Assembly (NCBI RefSeq): GCF_000745775.1
Contig: NZ_JQJY01000003.1
Location: 372,001-436,000, forward strand
Length of the DNA stretch: 64,000 nt
Reading direction: 5' to 3'
Origin: Flavobacterium sp. ASV13
GTDB taxonomy: Bacteria > Bacteroidota > Bacteroidia > Flavobacteriales > Flavobacteriaceae
Position numbers and translations under genes: made by a program. Below the pieces are notes generated by a model. It saw only the letters and a program-made list of their open reading frames with translations, was not told the DNA's origin and ran no database searches. Below are positions 1 to 7,909 of this stretch, piece by piece. Every line of letters begins with the position of its first letter. Positions within the stretch are counted from its first letter, which is position 1.

Positions 1-253
1 CATTCAGGATTTTAATAAATCAGGAAAACTGATTGCCGCTATATGTCACGCACCAGTTGTTTTGGCTTCGGCTGATATTCTTAAAGGAAGAAAACTTACT
101 GGATATTGGAACATTCAAATTGACCTTAAAAACGCAGGCGGAATTGTTTCTGACCAACCTGTTGTGGTTGATTCAAACATTATTACAAGCAGACACCCAA
201 TCGACGTAGCCGATTTTTCTAAAGCTGTAGAAAGCTGGTTGGCTAAAAAATAA
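1..253 (+). CDS. DJ-1/PfpI family protein, C-terminal part (5' end outside window)
   Basis: The reading frame is open from base 2 to the TAA at 251-253, giving about 83 residues. An IAAICHAP segment near the start is the nucleophile-elbow cysteine motif of the DJ-1/PfpI/type-1 glutamine amidotransferase-like superfamily, and SRHPID with the C-terminal helix fits the end of such proteins (usual length 180-230 aa). Members act as stress proteins, glyoxalases or chaperones in the cytoplasm; the exact role cannot be set from a fragment. It lies 25 bp ahead of an Old Yellow Enzyme gene on the same strand, so the two probably form an operon for handling reactive electrophiles (inference). Confidence 0.85.
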   Translation, partial: IQDFNKSGKLIAAICHAPVVLASADILKGRKLTGYWNIQIDLKNAGGIVSDQPVVVDSNIITSRHPIDVADFSKAVESWLAKK

Positions 254-278
254 TTCAAAAAAATTAAATCATAAAACA

Positions 279-1388
279 ATGAAAACAAATATTTTTGAAC
301 CTGTTAAAATTGGTTCTTTACAATTAAAAAATCGCATTTCAATGGCTCCAATGACAAGAGCAAGAAATGCTGACGGAATTCCGAATGATGATAACGCCTT
401 GTATTATGCACAACGCGCCGGAGCCGGATTAATCATTACCGAAGGAACCGCCATTTCTGACACGGCTAAAGGTGTTCTTTATATTCCGGGATTATATACA
501 AAAGAACAAGTTGAAGGCTGGAAAAAAGTAACAAAAGCAGTACACAAAAAAGAGAGTACCATATTTACACAATTATGGCATGTTGGACGCGTTTCACATA
601 CTTCAAATCAACCAAACGGAATTGCGCCTGTTGGTCCGTCAGATATTCAGGCTACAACTTCTTTTGCCTGGGGTTATGATGAAAACGGAAAAGAAGGTCC
701 TGTAATTTCTTCTAAACCAAGAGCACTTTCAAATGCTGAAGTGAAACAAATTACAAAAGACTTTGCAACTGCAGCAAAAAATGCAATTGATGCAGGTTTT
801 GATGGCGTTGAACTTCACGGAGCAAACGGTTATTTGATCGAACAATTTTTAAATCCGTTTGTTAATAATCGTACAGATGAATATGGCGGTTCTATTGAAA
901 ACAGATCTCGATTTTTATTAGAAACCATTGATGCTCTTATTGAGACAGTTGGTCACGAAAAAACCGCCATCAGATTGACGCCTTATGGAGGTTTGGGAGA
1001 TTTGCCTCATTATGATGAAATTGAAGCGACTTATCAATATTTGGCTAAAGAATTAAACAAAAGAAATTTGGCTTATTTGCATTTAATGGATCAGCAATCT
1101 AAAGGAAGTCATGCATTGCCTGATGGATTTTTGGAACGCTTTAGAACTTGGTATGATGGCGTTATCATTTTGGCCGGAAGCATGAACAGAGAAAAATCGG
1201 AACAACTGATTCATGCAGGAACTATTGATATTGCAGGTTTTGGCGAACCCTTTATTTCAAATCCTGATTTAGTCGAACGCTTAGAAAACAATTGGGAATT
1301 GACTCCTCCAGACAGAAATCTTCATTACGGTTTAGGAAACCACGGTTATACCGACTGGAAAACGTATGAAGAACTGCAATTCGCTTAA
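279..1388 (+). CDS. Old Yellow Enzyme family alkene reductase (NemA-like)
   Basis: This 369-residue FMN-dependent oxidoreductase has the full TIM-barrel length of the OYE/N-ethylmaleimide reductase family. The substrate-binding His-x-x-Asn pair is visible (H180-G-A-N183), followed by the family signature RTDEYGGSIENR. The N-terminal FEPVKIGSLQLKNRISMAPMTR stretch is also typical (FMN-binding strand 1). Such enzymes reduce activated C=C bonds using NAD(P)H in the cytoplasm. It follows the DJ-1/PfpI gene by 25 bp and ends 1 bp from the convergent Crp/Fnr gene. The natural substrate is unknown; detoxification of electrophiles is the usual reading. Confidence 0.93.
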   Translation: MKTNIFEPVKIGSLQLKNRISMAPMTRARNADGIPNDDNALYYAQRAGAGLIITEGTAISDTAKGVLYIPGLYTKEQVEGWKKVTKAVHKKESTIFTQLWHVGRVSHTSNQPNGIAPVGPSDIQATTSFAWGYDENGKEGPVISSKPRALSNAEVKQITKDFATAAKNAIDAGFDGVELHGANGYLIEQFLNPFVNNRTDEYGGSIENRSRFLLETIDALIETVGHEKTAIRLTPYGGLGDLPHYDEIEATYQYLAKELNKRNLAYLHLMDQQSKGSHALPDGFLERFRTWYDGVIILAGSMNREKSEQLIHAGTIDIAGFGEPFISNPDLVERLENNWELTPPDRNLHYGLGNHGYTDWKTYEELQFA

Positions 1389-1389
1389 T

Positions 1390-1965
1390 TTATTTGCCAA
1401 TCATTCTTTTGCGAAGCCTGCTTAAAGATTCTGGCTTAATGCCAATGTAAGACGAAAGCTGATTCTGTGATACCATTTGAAAAAGATAAGGTTCTTTTTT
1501 TAAGATTGTTTTATATCGCTCTTCGGGAGTTTGAAAATGAAGCATTTCCTGTCTTTCGATAATAATAAGATACGCAGATTCAGCAATCAGTCTTCCAAAT
1601 TTTGACCAGTTCGGGCAACTGTTATATAACTTTTCGACTTTCTCATATTCTAAAGCAATTACGGTCGAATCTTCCATCGCTCTGCAGCTATAATGGGCCG
1701 TTCCTTGGGTAATAAAACTAGCAAAATCAACTAGAAAATCATTTGATTTTACAAATCTGCTGTTGATTTCGTTTCCTCTGTAATCCACATAAAACATTCT
1801 GAAAAAACCACTTTCAATAAAATAGATGTGACGACAGATTTCTCCTTGCTGCAAAATATCGGTGTCTTTCTTTACTTCTACTCTACTAATAATTGGCAAC
1901 ATAAAATTATACTCTTCATCAGACATTGGAACAACTGATGTAATAACGTTCTTAAGGGCATCCAT
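1390..1965 (-). CDS. Crp/Fnr family transcriptional regulator
   Basis: The protein has 191 residues: a cyclic-nucleotide-binding-like beta-roll (about residues 20-120, with DILQQGEICRHIYFIESGFFR) and a short C-terminal helix-turn-helix (QLSSYIGIKPESLSRLRK). It has no Fnr-type N-terminal cysteine cluster. This compact form is common in Flavobacteria, where several paralogues usually occur and ligands are mostly unknown. The gene converges on the OYE gene with only 1 bp between stop codons, so any regulatory link is not evident from layout. A CAAAATTA (TAATTTTG on the coding strand) at 2022-2029 could be its -7 element. Confidence 0.88.
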   Translation of the reverse strand: MDALKNVITSVVPMSDEEYNFMLPIISRVEVKKDTDILQQGEICRHIYFIESGFFRMFYVDYRGNEINSRFVKSNDFLVDFASFITQGTAHYSCRAMEDSTVIALEYEKVEKLYNSCPNWSKFGRLIAESAYLIIIERQEMLHFQTPEERYKTILKKEPYLFQMVSQNQLSSYIGIKPESLSRLRKRMIGK

Positions 1966-2185
1966 ACTATTGATTTTAAGAGAAATAAGTTGCTTAAAAG
2001 TAAATTTAATTCTTCTAAATACAAAATTACATTCATTAAATATCTAAGAAACGTTCTTAACCAAAGTCAATGGCATGAACAAAATTACAGCTCTACCTTT
2101 GTCATGTAAATAAGTTAAAAATCAATCATTTACAAACAATAACTTAAAAAATACTCTATTACTAATAATTTTAAAAAACTGAATA

Positions 2186-2428
2186 ATGAAAACTAAATTC
2201 AACATCGAAGCAAAAGCAAACAAGAATTCAAAATTAGGATTTAGAATCCACCTTCTTGTATTTTTATTAGTTACACCAATTGTATTTATAACTTGGTATT
2301 TGACTAACACAACATATCCTTGGCCACTTTGGTCTACACCAGCATGGGCAGTGGGAATTGTTTTTCACTATTTAGGCGTATTTGTATTCAATAAAAACAT
2401 TAGTAGTCTTAATGCTCGCCTGTCTTAA
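2186..2428 (+). CDS. small 2TM-domain membrane protein
   Basis: An 80-residue protein with two hydrophobic segments (about residues 22-40 and 52-70) separated by a short WPLWSTPAWA loop. The motif arrangement FRIHLLVFLLV then GIVFHYLGVFVF matches the 2TM domain family common in Bacteroidota, sometimes found attached to histidine kinases. Function is unknown. The gene stands alone, with a strong hairpin directly downstream (2462-2497). The start ATG is preceded by an AT-rich leader typical of the phylum. Confidence 0.75.
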   Translation: MKTKFNIEAKANKNSKLGFRIHLLVFLLVTPIVFITWYLTNTTYPWPLWSTPAWAVGIVFHYLGVFVFNKNISSLNARLS

Positions 2429-2461
2429 ATAAACAGACAAAAATCTCCTTTCAATTGTATT

Positions 2462-2497
2462 AAAAAGCCTTAAAGAAATTGGTCTTCAAGGCTTTTT
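2462..2497. terminator. bidirectional intrinsic terminator
   Basis: A perfect 10-bp inverted repeat AAAAAGCCTT (2462-2471) / AAGGCTTTTT (2488-2497) lies between the convergent 2TM gene and the NAD(P)-fold gene. The T-runs on both strands suit termination from both sides. Confidence 0.85.
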
Positions 2498-2520
2498 AAA
2501 ATTTATTATCAGGGAATTTT

Positions 2521-3162
2521 TTATTCCAAATTTAAAATCGCATTAAGTTCAAGAATAGTAGTTCCTGTCGGAAGTTTTTTGGGCGCAATTATTAATTTCT
2601 CTGCTAAAAATGCTGTTGAAATCGGTTTTAAATTTTTAAACAAACCGATTGCATTTAATGCTTTAATTAATTTGACAGAAATTTTTTCTCCCCAGCGATC
2701 TGTATTTTCTCTTATTAGGGGTCCAGGTCGAAAAATCAAATACTGCTCAAAATTTAAATCGGCTATGAAATCCTCTAGTTTTCCTTTCATTTTAGAATAA
2801 AAAACATTGCTTTTGGCAGAAGCTCCATAGGAAGAAACCAATACAAAAGATTTTACTTCATTTTTTCTGGCCGCTGTCGCAAATGCAGCAGGAATATCAA
2901 AATCTATTTTCCATTGATTTTCTTTTGAACCTGCTACTTTTAATGTAGTGCCAAGACAGGAAAAAAAGACATCTCCTTTGATCAAATCTTCAAATTGATT
3001 TACTTCTGAAAAATTAACAACATGTTCTGTGAGTTTAGGATGAGATTGCCCTATTGACCGACGCACAAAAATAGAAACCGAAGTGTAATCATTATTATCC
3101 AGAAGCTTTTCAACTAGTTCTTTCCCTGTTGCGCCTGTTGCTCCAATTACTAATGCTTTCAT
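2521..3162 (-). CDS. NAD(P)H-binding oxidoreductase (atypical short-chain/HTATIP2-like)
   Basis: A 213-residue Rossmann-fold protein opening with the glycine-rich GATGATGKELVEKLL motif. Further along, VFFSCLGTTLKVAGS and the SSYGAS...YSKMKGKLED stretch carry the Ser and Tyr-x-x-x-Lys-like elements of extended SDR/NmrA-type proteins (S at about 110, YSKMK at about 123). Length and order fit the HTATIP2/semialdehyde-dehydrogenase-like NAD-binding family seen throughout Flavobacteria. Substrate is unknown. It ends 24 bp from the bidirectional terminator it shares with the 2TM gene. Confidence 0.8.
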   Translation of the reverse strand: MKALVIGATGATGKELVEKLLDNNDYTSVSIFVRRSIGQSHPKLTEHVVNFSEVNQFEDLIKGDVFFSCLGTTLKVAGSKENQWKIDFDIPAAFATAARKNEVKSFVLVSSYGASAKSNVFYSKMKGKLEDFIADLNFEQYLIFRPGPLIRENTDRWGEKISVKLIKALNAIGLFKNLKPISTAFLAEKLIIAPKKLPTGTTILELNAILNLE

Positions 3163-3241
3163 CGTATAATAAGTTTAAGAAATTAGAATTCTGTTTTTAA
3201 GTCTCAATTTAAATCAAAAGAAATATTGTTTAAAAATAAGC

Positions 3242-3265
3242 AAAAAAAAACTGCTTAAAAAGCAG
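3242..3265 (-). terminator. intrinsic terminator
   Basis: On the minus strand, CTGCTT-TTT-AAGCAG (3251-3265) is followed by a run of nine T (3242-3250). It lies about 95 bp downstream of the stop of the 3360-3920 gene, in an otherwise plain AT-rich 197-bp gap. Confidence 0.8.
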
Positions 3266-3359
3266 CTTTAAAACCTAAATTTTAATAAAGTAATTTGAAA
3301 AAGTAACTGTTGACCAGGATAATAAAAAAAATTCCCCCTTTTTTCATTAAATTATCTGC

Positions 3360-3920
3360 TCAATTTGGCGAATAGGCAAACTTAGTCTCAAGATACATTT
3401 CTTCAAAATCAATTCCTGAAAAATTTAAAGTTTTTAAAAAGTTTTTGACCTTATTTTTTGCTTGAGAATTAGCTCCCGTATAAAACAATTCGTTTGTCGT
3501 TTGTTTTTTAATTGTTGGCGGAGCAATTTCAGAATCCACAATATTATGTATTTTAACTATATGAGCTTCAGGCAGTAATGACGCAATTATTTCACCCGAA
3601 GATTTCAAATTCAGACTTGGCGACAAACATTCTAAACTATAAATTGGATTGTTTGCATGCACTAAAATTTTCTCAGTCATATCAGGCAAATCAGATAAAA
3701 ATACCTGAATATCTTCGCGAGGAATAAATAATACCAGCATTTTTGCTTTTGCTGCTTCTTTTTTGCTCACTAATTTCACCTTTCCTTCCATCATCCCTAC
3801 CAGATCTCTTGCGTGGCAATTATTTTTAGTGTGGCTTATTAAAACCTGATGTCCTGATTTAGCTGCTCTTGCTGCTAATTCCATTGTTGTTCTGCAAACT
3901 CCTATAAATCCAATTTTCAT
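3360..3920 (-). CDS. F420H2:NADP oxidoreductase-like protein with degenerate nucleotide-binding loop
   Basis: A 186-residue protein resembling the NADPH-dependent F420 reductase/NADP oxidoreductase coenzyme F420-dependent family: MKIGFIG start, SGHQVLISHTKN second strand, LVLFIPREDIQVFL, and VKIHNI later in the fold. In the usual family members the loop after the first strand reads GxGxxG/A; here it is GVCRTTM, so the second and third glycines are replaced. This could mean altered or lost dinucleotide binding. Bacteroidota lack coenzyme F420 as far as is known, so the family name should not be read as a function. It is divergent from the sensor kinase gene across a 170-bp region with paired palindromes. 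Confidence 0.6.
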   Translation of the reverse strand: MKIGFIGVCRTTMELAARAAKSGHQVLISHTKNNCHARDLVGMMEGKVKLVSKKEAAKAKMLVLFIPREDIQVFLSDLPDMTEKILVHANNPIYSLECLSPSLNLKSSGEIIASLLPEAHIVKIHNIVDSEIAPPTIKKQTTNELFYTGANSQAKNKVKNFLKTLNFSGIDFEEMYLETKFAYSPN

Positions 3921-4042
3921 ATTTTTTTATTTTTTAATCTACTTTGATTTTTGATAAAAATTATTAAATCGTTAAAGTAAAAAGGTTACATAACAAATAT
4001 AAACCTATAATGTAATCGATTGATTAGTAATGCCGTACCAAT

Positions 4043-4074
4043 AAATCTACATTTTGTAGATTTAAAACTACAAA
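4043..4074. promoter_or_regulatory. overlapping palindromes upstream of sensor kinase
   Basis: Two inverted repeats share one arm: AAATCTAC (4043-4050) pairs with GTAGATTT (4056-4063), and TTTGTAG (4053-4059) pairs with CTACAAA (4068-4074). The CTAC/GTAG/CTAC arrangement permits two mutually exclusive hairpins or a multi-site operator. It ends 16 bp before the first possible start of the sensor gene (4091). Confidence 0.5.
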
Positions 4075-4129
4075 CTGAAAATTCTGAATTATGTTTGCTA
4101 TGTTTGTGCATACAAATCTGATCGCACAA

Positions 4130-7100
4130 ATGACGTTATCCCCTACTTTTCGTTATTGCTGGCTTTTACTGCTTCTAACTGCAGTGAAAGGTTTTTGTCA
4201 GGAAAACTACGCCTTCAGATGGTATACTGCAGATAATAATGAGCTACCACAGAGCAGTATAAAAGCAATCGTTCCAGATAAGTATAATTTTATTTGGATG
4301 ACCACCGAAAATGGTTTGGTCAGGTATGATGGGAATAGTTTTGCAGCTTTCAATTCCTCAAATACAAACTTAGAGGGAAGCCGTTTTACAGATATTTTTG
4401 GAAGTATTGAAAAAGATAGTTTGCTTTGTTATAATCAAGGCAAAAAAGAATTAGCCTTAATTACTGGCCGAAAAATAAAGATCTTCAAACAGAAACCACC
4501 TGCTTCCAACATTATCAGAAAAGGGCAGCACTCTTACTTTCACGACGGACTTCCTTCCTATCTTTCAATTGATCCTTCTCAGCAATTTTGCTTCAAAATT
4601 TCAAATGGAAATATATTTTTCATGGATTCCCAGGAAGTAGAACTCTGCGATCCAAAAATGAAAAGCGTATATAAAATTCCCTATCCAAATTCTAGCGTCT
4701 TCAACTTTTTTGCTATCGGAAATGATCTTTTTTATCTTAAAGATAATGGGACTTATGACTGTTTTTCTAAAAACGGAAAGAGTTCAGGAAAATTGGATTC
4801 AGGAATTTTTAAAACACCCCATAAGATTTACTGGAACATTACAACGGGGCAGGTTTTTCTTTCTTTCAAAAATAAAATTTATCTTTTAAAAGGTCAGAAT
4901 AATAAGCTTTCAGCCGAGTTTATTATCGAGTTTAAAGAATTTGAAAACAGTAATATTGTCTCCATTTATTATGATCGTCTCAATCAAAAATTATATTTAG
5001 GAAGCAATACAAACGGCTTGTGTATTGTGAGCTTTCCTGCTTTTACTTCGGTAAAAAAAGAGAACTACAAAACTGAAGTTTATTATGCAGCTCATGCCTT
5101 TAGCGACAGCACAATTATAACGTCCAGCGGACGGATATTCAGCAACAAAAAATTCAAGGACAGTATTCCTTTTCCAAAAACCGTTTTTTTAGATGAAAAG
5201 GTGAACATTGCGCTAGATGATGCTAAAAACATATGGATTTCAAGACTCTGGAATGTTTTGTGCTATTTAAAAAGTGCTGATTATAAAAAATATCTCACTT
5301 ATCAATTTGATCAAAATCCGAAGGCCATTTTCAAAGATGATCAAAATACGATCTGGGTTAGTTTAGGTAATACTGAATTTAAAAAAGCGAAGTTGTATTC
5401 AATCAAAAACGGAAAAATTTCACTTGTTGCCATTTTTAAAAACAATATCAATTACATTGCCCAATATGACAGTGAAACGCTGCTTCTAGGAACAGAAAAA
5501 GGGCTTTTTAAATTTAATAGAAACTCCAGAAAACTCTCTTTTGTAAAAAACTCCGAAAATATAAATATCAGAAGTATTTTTATCGATAGCGAGAAAAAGA
5601 TCTGGCTTACTACTTATGAAAAAGGCTTTTTTTTATATGCTGACAACAAGGTTCATTCTTTTCCTACTGATGAAGACAATTATTTAAATGCATCACATTG
5701 CATTGTAGAAGACAAAAAAGGTTTTTTTTGGATTCCTACCAACAAAGGACTTTTTCAGGTTTCAAGAAAATCGTTGCTTGAATATAGTAAGAATAAAATA
5801 AAGGCAATCTATTATCATCAATACAACAAATCGGATGGTTTTTTAACCAATGAATTCAATGGAGGATGCGAGCCAAATAGCAATTTTCTTAAAAGTAATA
5901 CTATTGCTTTGCCATCAATAAATGGTTTTGTTTTTTTTAATCCGTATAAAGTTGTGCCTTTGCTTCCAGGTAAAGAACTTTTTATAGATCGGGTAATTGT
6001 TGACCAAAAAGTAATTCCGCTTCAAGAAAAAATTATACTTCCTAACAATTTTCAAAGGGTGAGCATTTTAATTGCTTATCCGTATTATGGAAATCCTGAA
6101 AATTTGCATATTGAAGCAAAACTGGACAAAACCCCAAATAGTCGTTGGGAACGAATCAAAAACGAGAGATCAATATCGTTTACTACTTTGCCTCCAGGCG
6201 AATATAAATTAATGATAAGAAGCTTGTCGGGATTTGGTTCTCAATATGTTTACAAAAAAATATTGCTTAAAGTTCCTGCCAACTTTTATCAAACCCCTTG
6301 GTTTACATTCTTGACTTATCTTTTATTTATTGCATTTGTAATTTTCATCTGGTATGTACGATTGTATTATATCAAACGAAAAAACATAAAATTACAACAG
6401 GTTATTGATGAAAAAACAAAGAAACTAGCTGCGACAGTAAAAAAACTGCAGAAGACAAAAAACAATTTAAAACAAGAAATCAAACAACAAGAAACTTTAG
6501 TAAAAAGTATCAGCCATGATATTAAAAGTCCTTTAAAATTCCTGACCAATTCTATTAGCCATTTATTTGAAAATGAAACCATTCAAGATGATGCAAAACT
6601 AAAAAAACATGTAGGAACAATAAAAATGTCGACTACACAACTTTATGAATATGTTGAAAATTTAATCAAATATTCCTCCATTTTTATTGAAGGGAAAAAA
6701 TTGGAAGATGCATCCTATTCATTATATGAACTGATTAAAGAAAAAATTGACATTTTTGAAAAAATTGCCGAAGCTGAAAATATAGAAATCATAAATAGCG
6801 TTGATAAAAATCTTCGTATCAGAACAAATAAAAAAGCATTATCTATCATTGTTCATAATTTGGTAGATAACGCTTTAAAAAACTCGCAAAATGGTCACGT
6901 AGAATTATTTTCGGGAACTAAAGAAAATAAACTAATGATCACAATTATTGATAATGGAAGAGGAATGAGCAAGGAACTAATTGATTATTACATGGATTTT
7001 TACAAAAACCCGATTGTCAAAAATTATCATTTAGGCCTGCATATGATTATTGAGCTTCTTTTAATTATTGAAGGAAATATCAATATCACAAGTACTCTTG

Positions 7101-7141
7101 ATGAAGGAACTGCAATTGAAATAATTGTTGAATATGATTAA
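4130..7141 (+). CDS. two-component propeller sensor histidine kinase
   Basis: A membrane sensor kinase of about 1000 residues. The ATG at 4130 is preferred because it starts a clean signal peptide (MTLSPTFRYCWLLLLLTAVKG); an in-frame ATG at 4091 would add 13 residues. Order of parts: periplasmic two-component propeller repeats (about 25-600, e.g. IKAIVPDKYNFIWMTTENGLVRYDG-like units), a Y_Y_Y-like beta domain (about 640-715), one membrane helix (about 722-745), a coiled coil, a DHp helix with the phosphoacceptor in SHDIKSPL (about 795), and an ATPase domain with N box (VHNLVDNAL) and G1 box (DNGRGM). No receiver or DNA-binding domain is fused, unlike classical hybrid HTCS proteins. Its stop overlaps the stop of a convergent response regulator. 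Confidence 0.9.
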   Translation: MTLSPTFRYCWLLLLLTAVKGFCQENYAFRWYTADNNELPQSSIKAIVPDKYNFIWMTTENGLVRYDGNSFAAFNSSNTNLEGSRFTDIFGSIEKDSLLCYNQGKKELALITGRKIKIFKQKPPASNIIRKGQHSYFHDGLPSYLSIDPSQQFCFKISNGNIFFMDSQEVELCDPKMKSVYKIPYPNSSVFNFFAIGNDLFYLKDNGTYDCFSKNGKSSGKLDSGIFKTPHKIYWNITTGQVFLSFKNKIYLLKGQNNKLSAEFIIEFKEFENSNIVSIYYDRLNQKLYLGSNTNGLCIVSFPAFTSVKKENYKTEVYYAAHAFSDSTIITSSGRIFSNKKFKDSIPFPKTVFLDEKVNIALDDAKNIWISRLWNVLCYLKSADYKKYLTYQFDQNPKAIFKDDQNTIWVSLGNTEFKKAKLYSIKNGKISLVAIFKNNINYIAQYDSETLLLGTEKGLFKFNRNSRKLSFVKNSENINIRSIFIDSEKKIWLTTYEKGFFLYADNKVHSFPTDEDNYLNASHCIVEDKKGFFWIPTNKGLFQVSRKSLLEYSKNKIKAIYYHQYNKSDGFLTNEFNGGCEPNSNFLKSNTIALPSINGFVFFNPYKVVPLLPGKELFIDRVIVDQKVIPLQEKIILPNNFQRVSILIAYPYYGNPENLHIEAKLDKTPNSRWERIKNERSISFTTLPPGEYKLMIRSLSGFGSQYVYKKILLKVPANFYQTPWFTFLTYLLFIAFVIFIWYVRLYYIKRKNIKLQQVIDEKTKKLAATVKKLQKTKNNLKQEIKQQETLVKSISHDIKSPLKFLTNSISHLFENETIQDDAKLKKHVGTIKMSTTQLYEYVENLIKYSSIFIEGKKLEDASYSLYELIKEKIDIFEKIAEAENIEIINSVDKNLRIRTNKKALSIIVHNLVDNALKNSQNGHVELFSGTKENKLMITIIDNGRGMSKELIDYYMDFYKNPIVKNYHLGLHMIIELLLIIEGNINITSTLDEGTAIEIIVEYD

Positions 7142-7764
7142 TATTCGTAAGTTTTGAAAAGATTGATCAGTTCGACTAAATTTGTAATTTTAAGTTTTTC
7201 AAAAAGTCTGGCTTTATAAGTACTTACGGTTGACATATGTATATTAAGCATATTTGAAATCTCGAGATTTCCGTTACCGTTTATTAGCATTTCGGCAATC
7301 TGAAGTTCTCTTTTCGAAAGGCTTTCCAGTGGATTTTTAGTTTTTTTGGTAACTCTTGTTTCCAATAATTTACTCACAAGTTCTGAAGACACATAAGTCG
7401 AAGTTTCAAAAATTGAGTTTATGGCAAATATCATTTTTTCTTCACTGCAGAGTTTATTCAGATATCCATTTGCGCCAGCAGAAATATATTGCAAAGCATA
7501 TTGATCTTCTTCATGAGCTGAAAAAACCAGAATTTTTACACCCGACTGAATTGCTTTAATATCACTAATCATTCCGGTATTTTTTCCACCTGGAATATTG
7601 ATGTCTAAAATCACTAAACAAATTGGTTTTTCTCTTAAAATTGCAAGCGCTTCAAAGAAATTTTCAGCATGCGAAATTTCTACATTTTCGATTTGTTTTT
7701 CCAAAACCATCGAAACTCCATTTCGTACCACCAAATGATCATCAATTATTAAAATTTGCTTCAT
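7138..7764 (-). CDS. LuxR/NarL-type response regulator
   Basis: A 208-residue regulator from the preferred ATG at 7764 (MKQILIIDDHLVV); an upstream in-frame start at 7812 would only prepend a hydrophobic tail not expected in this family. The receiver domain (1-120) has the acidic pair in IDDH, the phosphorylation site D54 in LVILDINIPGG and the conserved Lys in GYLNKL. The C-terminal LuxR helix-turn-helix (about 145-205) begins LSKRELQIAEML. It is the likely partner of the sensor kinase on the opposite strand; their stop codons share the palindromic TTAA at 7138-7141. Targets are unknown. Confidence 0.88.
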   Translation of the reverse strand: MKQILIIDDHLVVRNGVSMVLEKQIENVEISHAENFFEALAILREKPICLVILDINIPGGKNTGMISDIKAIQSGVKILVFSAHEEDQYALQYISAGANGYLNKLCSEEKMIFAINSIFETSTYVSSELVSKLLETRVTKKTKNPLESLSKRELQIAEMLINGNGNLEISNMLNIHMSTVSTYKARLFEKLKITNLVELINLFKTYEY

Positions 7765-7853
7765 AAAAAGAAAAAGAATTAGTGTCAAATTAACACACAA
7801 TTTTTTAAACAATTAAATTTTTAACGAAAAACTTTTTCGCAGAATCAAAGCAC

Positions 7854-7888
7854 AAAAAAAGGAATAGCAAATTCACTATTCCTTTTTT
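7854..7888 (-). terminator. intrinsic terminator of the TonB receptor gene
   Basis: Stem GGAATAG (7861-7867) / CTATTCC (7876-7882) flanked by A-run and T-run on either side, 22 bp beyond the receptor's stop codon. It separates the receptor from the response regulator gene. Confidence 0.85.
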
Positions 7889-7909
7889 CTATTTTTAAAA
7901 AATCAAACT

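Noticed and set aside
4091..4129. Start of the sensor kinase at 4091
   Set aside because: The first 13 residues add nothing to the signal peptide; the ATG at 4130 gives a cleaner one. Not fully excluded.
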